A stretch of DNA of 9,737 nucleotides from positions 1-9,737 of the forward strand of contig JAEEZP010000170.1 in the NCBI GenBank assembly GCA_016291915.1. The letters are read 5' to 3'. The notes beneath the pieces were generated by a model that worked only from the letters and a program-made list of their open reading frames with translations, ran no database searches and had not been told where the DNA came from. Numbering within the stretch: position 1 is the first letter of the stretch; every line of letters starts with the position of its first letter. This document shows, in pieces, positions 1 to 5,632 of this stretch. The translations under genes were made by a program, and so were the position numbers. The DNA is from Prevotella sp. (GTDB lineage: Bacteria > Bacteroidota > Bacteroidia > Bacteroidales > Bacteroidaceae).

Positions 1-1183
1 GCATGATCTTACCAGAGTCGGCAATATCCATGATCTGCTGCATGCTGACAGGATAGAGAGCCAATGCGGCACGCATCTCACCACTATCCACACGGCGCTT
101 CAACTCACCGAGACCGCGGAGTCCACCCACGAAGTCGATTCTGTTGGAAGAGCGCAGATCCTTGATATTCAGGATCTCATCGAGGATCAGTCGACTGGAG
201 ATATCTACGTCGAGCACACCGATAGGATCGGTATTGTCGTAGGTTCCCTCCTTGGCATTGAGCGCATACCACTTACCGTCGAGGTAGAGAGAGAACTCAT
301 GCAGGTGAGCGGGCTTGTAGATCTCTGCGCCCTTCTCCTCTACAGTGAAGTTCTTGCTCAGCTTCTCGAGGAACTCCTCAGAAGAAAGACCGTTGAGATC
401 CTTTACCACACGGTTGTAGTCGAGGATGGTCAACTCTGAAGCCTGGAAACAGACAGCCATGAAGTAGTTGTACTCCTCCTCACCCTTATGGTTAGGGTTC
501 TGCTTCTGTTTCTCAGCACCTACGAGAGCTGCGGCGGCACTACGATGGTGACCGTCGGCGATATACAGACTCGGCATAGCCTTGAAAGCCTCTGTCACGG
601 TCTGGATATCCTGATCGTCGGAGATGATCCACAACTGATGACGGAAACCGTCGATAGGAGCGATGAAGTCATACTCCGGTGTGGTGGCGGCATACCTCTT
701 GATGAGGGCATCGAGCACGGCATTGTCTGGATAAGCGAAGAATACCGGTTCGATATTGGCGTTGTTCACACGCACATGCTTCATACGGTCCTCCTCCTTG
801 TCACGACGTGTCAGCTCATGCTTCTTGATGACACCCGTCATATAGTCGTTCACGTAGGCACCCACCACGATACCATACTGCGTCTTACCGTTCATGGTCT
901 GTGCGTAGATATAATACTGCTCCTTATCATCCTGCACCAGCCATCCCTTATCCTGGAATTTCTGGAAGTTCTCAGCAGCCTTCTCATACACACGGGGATC
1001 ATACTCACTGGTACCTACCGGGAAGTCGATCTCCGGTTTGATGATATGATACAGACTCATCTCATTGTCACCAGCCTCAGCGCGAGCCTCTTCAGAGTCG
1101 AGCACATCGTAAGGTCTTGACTCCACCTTCTCCACCAACTCCTTCGGTGGACGAACACCCTTAAATGGTTTTACGATAGCCAT
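1..1183 (-). CDS. DUF1015 family protein (COG4198-like), 3' end cut by window edge
   Basis: The reverse strand reads open for 394 codons from the ATG at 1181-1183 to the window edge. The N-terminus (MAIVKPFKGVRPP, then SRPYDVLDSEEAR at about residues 25-37) matches the usual DUF1015 opening, 'PF.a.RP ... PYDV.s..EA'. The motif YIADGHHR, with DGHHR at residues 210-214 (bases 542-556), is the family hallmark. The last visible residues, MDIADSGKIM, are where the family runs into its final 'MPPKSTYFYPK'-like tail, so only about 15-25 residues should be missing. No signal peptide or membrane segment is seen, so it is probably cytoplasmic. It starts 2 bp after the HIT gene's stop and is the last visible gene of the serC-serA-HIT unit. 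The family's function is not established to my knowledge. The DGHHR motif recalls ParB/sulfiredoxin-fold serine kinases (SerK), which together with the operon suggests serine or phosphoserine chemistry; that part is inference. Family assignment is firm, role is not. Confidence 0.9.
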   Translation of the reverse strand, partial: MAIVKPFKGVRPPKELVEKVESRPYDVLDSEEARAEAGDNEMSLYHIIKPEIDFPVGTSEYDPRVYEKAAENFQKFQDKGWLVQDDKEQYYIYAQTMNGKTQYGIVVGAYVNDYMTGVIKKHELTRRDKEEDRMKHVRVNNANIEPVFFAYPDNAVLDALIKRYAATTPEYDFIAPIDGFRHQLWIISDDQDIQTVTEAFKAMPSLYIADGHHRSAAAALVGAEKQKQNPNHKGEEEYNYFMAVCFQASELTILDYNRVVKDLNGLSSEEFLEKLSKNFTVEEKGAEIYKPAHLHEFSLYLDGKWYALNAKEGTYDNTDPIGVLDVDISSRLILDEILNIKDLRSSNRIDFVGGLRGLGELKRRVDSGEMRAALALYPVSMQQIMDIADSGKIM

Positions 1184-1185
1184 AA

Positions 1186-1611
1186 TTACAAGTTTGCTTT
1201 AATTTGGTCGATCAACTCCTGATACTCGGCATCCGTAAGATACACCTTACCGGGATTCATCTGGAATGTGCCGCCGTAGTCAGGACCATCCACATACTTA
1301 GGAGCCAAGTGGAAGTGCAGATGCGACAGTTTATCGCTGTATGCGCCATAGTTGATTTTCTCAGGGTTAAAGGCTTTCTGCATGGCGCGTGTTACACGTG
1401 CCACATCAGCCATGAAGGCATTACGGTCTTCGTCTGACAACTCATTGAGATCGTTGACATGGTCCTTATAAGCCACGAGACAACGTCCGCGGTAAGTCTG
1501 TTCCTTGAACAGGAATGCCCGGGAAACAGAGAGTTCGCAAATCTCGATCATCAGATCGTGCAACGTCTGATTATTGGTGCAATATAAGCACTGCTTGGGA
1601 TCACTATGCAT
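1186..1611 (-). CDS. HIT family (histidine triad) nucleotide-binding protein
   Basis: A 141-residue protein, the normal size for a Hint-type histidine triad protein. The triad is SHLHFHLAPK, with H97, H99 and H101 in the H-x-H-x-H-x-x pattern; the middle or last histidine is the nucleophile in the family. An N-terminal CLYC pair (C8, C11) and H51 could form the structural zinc site seen in several bacterial HIT proteins. The family binds purine nucleotides and hydrolyses AMP conjugates (phosphoramidates, dinucleoside polyphosphates) in the cytoplasm; the substrate here cannot be read from sequence. The gene starts 28 bp after serA and ends 2 bp before the DUF1015 gene, so it is almost certainly cotranscribed with the serine genes. 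There is no clear ribosome binding site, as usual in Bacteroidota. Family is certain; the link to serine metabolism rests on position only. Confidence 0.93.
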   Translation of the reverse strand: MHSDPKQCLYCTNNQTLHDLMIEICELSVSRAFLFKEQTYRGRCLVAYKDHVNDLNELSDEDRNAFMADVARVTRAMQKAFNPEKINYGAYSDKLSHLHFHLAPKYVDGPDYGGTFQMNPGKVYLTDAEYQELIDQIKANL

Positions 1612-1639
1612 AATGGAAATGTTGAATGTTAATTGATAA

Positions 1640-2560
1640 TTACTTGTTTACCTGGAACTTAGTACAACCATCCTTGAAATAGGCGTTGATCTGCTTGGCA
1701 GCGGCGATACCTGCATTGGTATTAGCCTCAGCGGTCTGAGCACCCATCTTCTTAGGTGTAGCGAAATAGCGACCTTCGAAAGCAGCAAAGTCAGCGTCTG
1801 CATCGGGCTTGATATCCGTGATATACTTCAGATCCTCACGCTCAGCCATCAGTTTGAGCAGCTCCGGTTCGTTGATCACCTCTTTACGAGCGGTATTCAG
1901 GAGGATACCACCCTTGTGCATCTTGTTCACCAGTGCATAGTTGATGCTCTGCTTGGTCTCAGGGGTAGCAGGGATATGCAGAGAGACAACATCACATGTC
2001 TCGAAGAGGGCATCCTGACTGTCAACGGCGTGAACACCGGCAGCCTCGATCACCTCTTTCGGACAGTAAGCATCGTAAGCATATACATCCATGCCGAAAC
2101 CGCCCTTGGCGATGCGTGCGACGTTACGACCTACATTACCGAAAGCCAGAAGACCTAACTTCTTACCCATCAGCTCGGTACCTGCCTTGCCGTTGTAGAA
2201 GTTACGTACACCGTAAACGAGCAGTCCGCAGACCAACTCTGCCACAGCATTGGCATTCTGTCCGGGAGTATTCTCAGCAACGACATGATGAGCGGTAGCT
2301 GCTGCCAGGTCGATATTGTCATAACCGGCACCTGCACGTACCACGATCTTCAACTGATTGGCTGCGTCGAGCACCTCTGCATCCACCTTATCCGAACGGA
2401 TAATCATAGCGTCAACATCCTTGACAGCCTCCAACAACTGTGCTTTCTCTGTGTATTTCTCGAGCAGTACCAGCTCATGACCGGCACCTTCCACCTCTGC
2501 GCGGATATCATTGACAGCTGCTGCTGCAAATGGTTTTTCTGTTGCAACTAAAACTTTCAT
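1640..2560 (-). CDS. serA: D-3-phosphoglycerate dehydrogenase, short form without ACT domain (type IIIK)
   Basis: Oxidises 3-phosphoglycerate to 3-phosphohydroxypyruvate with NAD+, the first step of serine synthesis. The 306 residues cover the substrate-binding and NAD-binding domains only; the C-terminal ACT/ASB regulatory domains of long SerA proteins are absent, so feedback inhibition by serine through ACT is not expected. Visible motifs are RAGAGYDNID (75-84), the dinucleotide-binding loop AFGNVG (139-144, Ala in place of the first Gly), an acidic residue D163 after the second strand, and the catalytic arginine R225 in NTARKEVINE. Where most family members have a catalytic histidine (TPHxGG), this protein reads ATPKKMGAQTAEA, with K270/K271. 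This is the lysine-type class III PGDH described for Bacteroidetes and Entamoeba. It lies 19 bp downstream of serC and 28 bp upstream of the HIT gene. Assignment is strong because of the serC neighbour. Confidence 0.95.
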   Translation of the reverse strand: MKVLVATEKPFAAAAVNDIRAEVEGAGHELVLLEKYTEKAQLLEAVKDVDAMIIRSDKVDAEVLDAANQLKIVVRAGAGYDNIDLAAATAHHVVAENTPGQNANAVAELVCGLLVYGVRNFYNGKAGTELMGKKLGLLAFGNVGRNVARIAKGGFGMDVYAYDAYCPKEVIEAAGVHAVDSQDALFETCDVVSLHIPATPETKQSINYALVNKMHKGGILLNTARKEVINEPELLKLMAEREDLKYITDIKPDADADFAAFEGRYFATPKKMGAQTAEANTNAGIAAAKQINAYFKDGCTKFQVNK

Positions 2561-2579
2561 ACTTTTCTATATAAAAGGA

Positions 2580-3647
2580 TTAATGATTAGCTTCAAACTC
2601 CTTCATGCAAGCAACGAGAGCCTCACAGCCTTCGATGGTCTGTGCATTGTAGCAAGATGCGCGGAAGCCACCTACTGAACGATGACCCTTCACACCTACC
2701 ATACCCTTGGAAGTAGCAAACTCCATGAAGTCCTTCTCCAGATCCTTATACTCATCATTCATCACGAAGCAGAGGTTCATCACTGAGCGGTCTTCCTCAG
2801 CTACTGTACCACGGAACAGTTTGTTACGGTCGATCTCACCATAGATGATCTCAGCACGCTGCTGTGCCAGCTTATCCATAGCCTCAACACCACCCTGAGC
2901 CTTCATCCAACGGAGGTTCTCCAATGCGGTGTAGATAGGAACCACTGGAGGAGTATTGAACATTGAACCCTTCTCTACATGTGTACGATAGTCGAGCATG
3001 GTAGGAATCTGACGCTCTACCTGTCCCAGTGCATCGTTCTTGACAATCACGATGGTAACACCAGCCATTGAGAGGTTCTTCTGGGCACCGGCATAGATAG
3101 CATCATACTTGGCAACGTCAACAGGACGGCTGAAGATATCTGATGACATATCAGCGATCATGCGTACGGGAACATCCAGATCCTTACGGATTTCTGTACC
3201 GTAGATAGTGTTGTTAGTGGTAATATGCAGATAGTCTACGTCTGTAGGACATGTCCAATCCTTTGGAATGAAAGTATAGTTAGCATCTGCTGAAGAAGCC
3301 ACTTCTATAACCTCACCAAACAACTTAGCCTCTTTCATTGCCTTCTTTGCCCAAACACCGGTGTTCAGGTAAGCAGCCTTTTTCTTCAGGAAGTTGTAAG
3401 GAATCATGCAGAATTCGAGAGAAGCACCACCACCAAGGAAGAGAACAGAATAACCTTCGGGCACCTGGAGCAACTCCTTAACCAAAGCCTCAGCCTCATC
3501 GATAACAGGCTGGAAATCCTTTGAACGGTGACTGATCTCTGCCAATGACAGACCGATACCATTGAAATCTAAAATAGCCTGTGCTGTCTTCTCAATCACT
3601 GAACGGTCGAGAATACATGGGCCAGCATTAAAATTATACTTTTTCAT
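2580..3647 (-). CDS. serC: Phosphoserine aminotransferase
   Basis: PLP-dependent class V aminotransferase that converts 3-phosphohydroxypyruvate and glutamate to O-phosphoserine and 2-oxoglutarate; the same enzyme type also serves pyridoxal phosphate synthesis in some bacteria. The length of 355 residues is close to E. coli SerC (362). Motifs visible are the N-terminal YNFNAGPC (4-11), SHRSKDF (39-45) and LFLGGGASLEF (69-79), then AYLNTGVWAKKA (92-103), the PLP-binding lysine K190 in YAGAQKNLSMAG, and the C-terminal phosphate-binding GHRSVGGFRAS (321-331). It is the first gene of the operon, with a Bacteroidota promoter upstream, and serA follows after 19 bp. The start ATG at 3645-3647 gives the usual MKKYNFNAGP opening. 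Nothing is broken or unusual in the gene. Confidence 0.97.
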   Translation of the reverse strand: MKKYNFNAGPCILDRSVIEKTAQAILDFNGIGLSLAEISHRSKDFQPVIDEAEALVKELLQVPEGYSVLFLGGGASLEFCMIPYNFLKKKAAYLNTGVWAKKAMKEAKLFGEVIEVASSADANYTFIPKDWTCPTDVDYLHITTNNTIYGTEIRKDLDVPVRMIADMSSDIFSRPVDVAKYDAIYAGAQKNLSMAGVTIVIVKNDALGQVERQIPTMLDYRTHVEKGSMFNTPPVVPIYTALENLRWMKAQGGVEAMDKLAQQRAEIIYGEIDRNKLFRGTVAEEDRSVMNLCFVMNDEYKDLEKDFMEFATSKGMVGVKGHRSVGGFRASCYNAQTIEGCEALVACMKEFEANH

Positions 3648-3707
3648 GTTTGTTAAATTATTAAAAACTGTTATATAATAATGTGTATTTAAATTCTTTT
3701 ACGTTTG

Positions 3708-3739
3708 CAAACTTAGTCAAAATGTTCGAGAGCACCAAA
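3708..3739 (-). promoter_or_regulatory. Bacteroidota-type promoter of the serC operon
   Basis: On the minus strand, TTTG (3736-3739) is followed after 20 bases by TAAGTTTG (3708-3715), an exact fit to the Bacteroidota primary sigma consensus TTTG-N(19-21)-TAnnTTTG. Transcription should begin near 3698-3703, leaving an AT-rich leader of about 50-55 bases before the serC ATG. The perfect 10-bp palindrome GTTTGCAAAC (3703-3712) overlaps the -7 box and the expected start. Confidence 0.8.
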
Positions 3740-3775
3740 TATTTTATCAAGAATAATAGGGTTTTAATGAATTTT

Positions 3776-3793
3776 AGAAAGCCGTAGCTTACT
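3776..3793 (-). terminator. Short UACG-loop hairpin at the end of the helicase gene
   Basis: On the minus strand AGTAAGC-TACG-GCTTTCT forms a stem of four pairs closed over a C(UACG)G tetraloop, then a U-U mismatch and two more pairs. It overlaps the TAG stop codon of the helicase gene. No long U tract follows (TCTAAAATT), so termination is likely weak or factor-assisted; a role in protecting the mRNA 3' end is equally possible. Confidence 0.4.
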
Positions 3794-5117
3794 ATTTGAC
3801 AATTTCAACGACCGTTTTAACTTTTTTTATCCTTTCGCCGTTTGTTTGCCGCAACACTTGTCTGACAATCTCCTTTCTGACGGCCACGTAGGAATAACGC
3901 TCTTTCACATCAATTCTTCCGATATCCTCTTTTGAGGCACCACCGATCTTACAGAGGAATCCCACGATATCACCCTTGGAAATCTTATCCTGTTTACCCT
4001 TGCCGATATACAGCGTCACCATACGTGGGGGTACCGGTAACGGCAGTTGTTCCTCCGGGGGTAACTGATACTCGGCAGGATCTCCCACGACATATTCCGG
4101 CAAATCCTCTCCGGGCCCTAAGATGAAGTAGGAATTACCCGTAGCATCCCAACGGGCCGTCCTACCTACCCTATGCACATATCCGTCTTCTCCCAACGGC
4201 AGTTGGTAATGGATGATATGACGGATATCGGGAATATCCAAACCACGAGAGGCTAAGTCGGTGCATACCAGAATATTAGCAGAACCATTGGAAAACTTAT
4301 AGAGAGCATCTTCACGCTCTTTCTGCTCTAACCCGCCATGGAAAACACTGACGGTAAAACCATTGTCTTTCAGGAAAGAGGCGGTGCGCTCCACACTCTC
4401 ACGGTAGTTCAGGAACACCACACTACTCTCATCTCCCACGGTGCGTAACAAGGCAGATAAGGTTTCCAGTTTATCTTTTGAAGCACTGCGTACCTGGTAG
4501 ATGGTCACACGTTCCGACACCTGGTCATCATCCTTGAGAAAGACTATGCGCCTGACATTGTTCATCCGCACGAAATGGGGTATCTCAGGAGCATCCGTGG
4601 CTGACAAAAGGATATGTTGCTTGACTCTTTTGAGTTTCTGTAATATACTGCTCATCTCATCCCGGAAGCCCATCTCCAAGCATTTGTCAAACTCATCGAT
4701 CACCACATATTTAATAAACGATGCGATGATGTTATGTTTGGCAAGATGGTCGTTCAGTCTTCCAGGGGTCGCAAAGACTATCTGGGGCTGTACCTCCCGC
4801 ATCTGCCGATGCTCATCCATCGTGGCACGACCACCATAGAGCGCCATGGAACGCAGTCCGCTACCCATATCCTGCAACACGGTCTGCGACTGCAGGGCCA
4901 GTTCTCTTCCGGGCACGATGACCACAGCCTGCACCTGGTCGAAGGTAGCATCAATCTTTTGTATGAGTGGCAAGAGGTAAGCGAAAGTTTTTCCTGAACC
5001 TGTCGGGGAAAGGATGACAACATCATCATTACTCTCCTGTATGGTCTTGATGGCAGTCTGCTGCATCTCATTGAGCGCCTCAATGCCTAACTTCGATAAT
5101 ATCTTTTTGAGCTCCAT
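3792..5117 (-). CDS. DEAD-box-type ATP-dependent RNA helicase, DbpA-like, with DEFD motif II
   Basis: A 441-residue superfamily 2 RNA helicase. Two RecA-like domains carry the Q-motif region (GIEALNEMQQTAI, 11-23), motif I SPTGSGKT (37-44), Ia PGRELALQ (69-76), Ib TPGRL (117-121), motif II DEFD (141-144), III SAT (172-174), V CTDLASRGLDIP (285-296) and VI HRVGRTAR (315-322). Residues about 366-441 (VTLYIGKGKQDKI ... KGDIVGFL ... YSYVAV) match the DbpA/CsdA-type RNA-binding domain, which in DbpA targets 23S rRNA during large-subunit assembly. Ribosome assembly or RNA remodelling is the likely role; the exact RNA is not known. Motif II has Phe and Asp where the family usually has Ala and Asp; the catalytic D141-E142 are kept, so ATPase activity is expected. 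It is transcribed alone, divergently from the small secreted protein gene, from a promoter box only a few bases before ATG. Confidence 0.92.
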   Translation of the reverse strand: MELKKILSKLGIEALNEMQQTAIKTIQESNDDVVILSPTGSGKTFAYLLPLIQKIDATFDQVQAVVIVPGRELALQSQTVLQDMGSGLRSMALYGGRATMDEHRQMREVQPQIVFATPGRLNDHLAKHNIIASFIKYVVIDEFDKCLEMGFRDEMSSILQKLKRVKQHILLSATDAPEIPHFVRMNNVRRIVFLKDDDQVSERVTIYQVRSASKDKLETLSALLRTVGDESSVVFLNYRESVERTASFLKDNGFTVSVFHGGLEQKEREDALYKFSNGSANILVCTDLASRGLDIPDIRHIIHYQLPLGEDGYVHRVGRTARWDATGNSYFILGPGEDLPEYVVGDPAEYQLPPEEQLPLPVPPRMVTLYIGKGKQDKISKGDIVGFLCKIGGASKEDIGRIDVKERYSYVAVRKEIVRQVLRQTNGERIKKVKTVVEIVK

Positions 5118-5122
5118 GGATG

Positions 5123-5130
5123 CAAAGGTA
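5123..5130 (-). promoter_or_regulatory. -7 box TACCTTTG directly before the helicase start
   Basis: The minus strand reads TACCTTTGCATCC then ATG. TACCTTTG fits the Bacteroidota -7 consensus TAnnTTTG. Its last G is only 6 bases before the A of ATG, so transcription should begin at or within a few bases of the start codon. No good -33 TTG is seen 19-21 bases upstream, only an A-rich tract and a poor TTAG, so the promoter may be moderate. Confidence 0.55.
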
Positions 5131-5149
5131 CGATTTTTTTCTTATCTTC

Positions 5150-5180
5150 TTGTCTAATTAAAAAAAATTATGTATGTTTG
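5150..5180 (+). promoter_or_regulatory. Bacteroidota-type promoter of the small secreted protein gene
   Basis: TTG (5150-5152) is followed after 20 bases by TATGTTTG (5173-5180), an exact match to TTG-N(19-21)-TAnnTTTG. Transcription should begin near 5185-5190, giving a leader of about 80 bases before the ATG at 5270. With no other promoter seen before mutS2, it may serve mutS2 as well. Confidence 0.7.
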
Positions 5181-5203
5181 CATGCAGAAAGAGGGGAAGA
5201 ATG

Positions 5204-5225
5204 TCATTTCACTAAAGTGTCATGA
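5204..5225. repeat. 22-bp interrupted palindrome in the 5' leader
   Basis: The arms TCAT-tt-CACT and AGTG-tc-ATGA flank a 2-base centre (aa). Eight of ten arm positions pair. It lies within the leader of the small secreted protein gene, about 45 bases before its ATG. It could be a DNA-binding site or a short RNA hairpin; chance is possible in such AT-rich DNA. Confidence 0.3.
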
Positions 5226-5269
5226 ATATTTTTTCTATTAATATAGTATTCATTAAAAACAAAAAGGAT

Positions 5270-5593
5270 ATGAAGAAATTAATGTTAACCATCGCTATGC
5301 TGTTCACCCTGACATTTGCGACAAGCATCAGTGCACAGGATATTCAGCAGGATCTGCTCACGAAGGAGCAGTTGAAGGCTCACAAGGCTGCAGAGAAAGC
5401 TATCAAGAAGATTGAGAAGACCAAGGCCGACGCTATCAAGAAAGCAAAGGCGGCTGAGAAGGCAGCTGCGAAAGCTAAGAGTTTGGAAAAGAAATACAAA
5501 GATGCTGTAGATAAGGCTGAGAAAGCTGAGAAAGCTGCCAAGAAGGCTCAGGAAGCAGCCGATAAGGCAGTAGAAGCAGCACAGAAAGACTAA
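5270..5593 (+). CDS. Small secreted Lys/Ala-rich helical protein, function unknown
   Basis: A 107-residue protein with a clear Sec signal peptide: MKKLMLTIAMLF, a hydrophobic core, then SISA before QD, so signal peptidase I cleavage is likely after A22. No lipobox cysteine is seen. The mature part of about 85 residues is dominated by Lys, Ala, Glu and Asp, and contains no Gly, Pro, Cys, Trp or Phe, with recurrent KAEKA, KAAEKA and KKAQEAA units; it should form one long, strongly basic helix or coiled coil in the periplasm or at the cell surface. This resembles the stalk of TolA and other Ala/Lys-rich proteins, but similarity from composition alone says nothing about descent. The chosen ATG at 5270 is preceded by AAAAAGGAT, a purine-rich ribosome-binding-like site, and begins the signal peptide; the in-frame ATG at 5222 would bury it. 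A stable hairpin and mutS2 follow. Confidence 0.8.
   Translation: MKKLMLTIAMLFTLTFATSISAQDIQQDLLTKEQLKAHKAAEKAIKKIEKTKADAIKKAKAAEKAAAKAKSLEKKYKDAVDKAEKAEKAAKKAQEAADKAVEAAQKD
5516..5533 (+). repeat. Two tandem 9-base units encoding Ala-Glu-Lys
   Basis: GCTGAGAAA is repeated twice in a row and followed by a third GCT, inside the Lys/Ala-rich gene. Related, diverged units (GCAGAGAAA, GCTGAGAAG) lie further upstream in the gene. The protein therefore looks built from short-unit expansion and could vary in length between strains. Confidence 0.6.
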
Positions 5594-5599
5594 AACACT

Positions 5600-5621
5600 G
5601 ATGAGCGCTACGGCGCTCATC
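5600..5621 (+). terminator. Very stable UACG-loop hairpin between the small gene and mutS2
   Basis: GATGAGCGC-TACG-GCGCTCATC is a perfect 9-bp stem closed by the exceptionally stable C(UACG)G tetraloop. It begins 6 bases after the small gene's stop codon and ends 11 bases before the mutS2 ATG. The bases after it (TCTTATAACAC) are not a proper U tract, so it may be a leaky terminator, an mRNA-stabilising element, or a structure that limits mutS2 translation. Confidence 0.6.
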
Positions 5622-5632
5622 TCTTATAACAC

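Noticed and set aside
488..1120. Plus-strand open frame of 210 codons
   Set aside because: It is antisense to the DUF1015 gene, whose minus-strand frame shows the family motifs; the plus-strand product has no recognisable features.
1916..2298. Overlapping plus-strand frames of 80 and 100 codons
   Set aside because: Antisense to serA, with Arg/His-rich products typical of shadow frames.
5222..5269. Upstream in-frame ATG for the small secreted protein gene
   Set aside because: It would put 16 extra residues before a textbook signal peptide and lies inside the palindrome; the ATG at 5270 has a purine-rich ribosome-binding-like site and the proper MKK signal-peptide start.
5285..5620. Minus-strand frame of 111 codons rich in Leu, Ser and Cys
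   Set aside because: It is the complement of Lys/Ala codons in the small secreted protein gene; hydrophobicity is a by-product of that composition.
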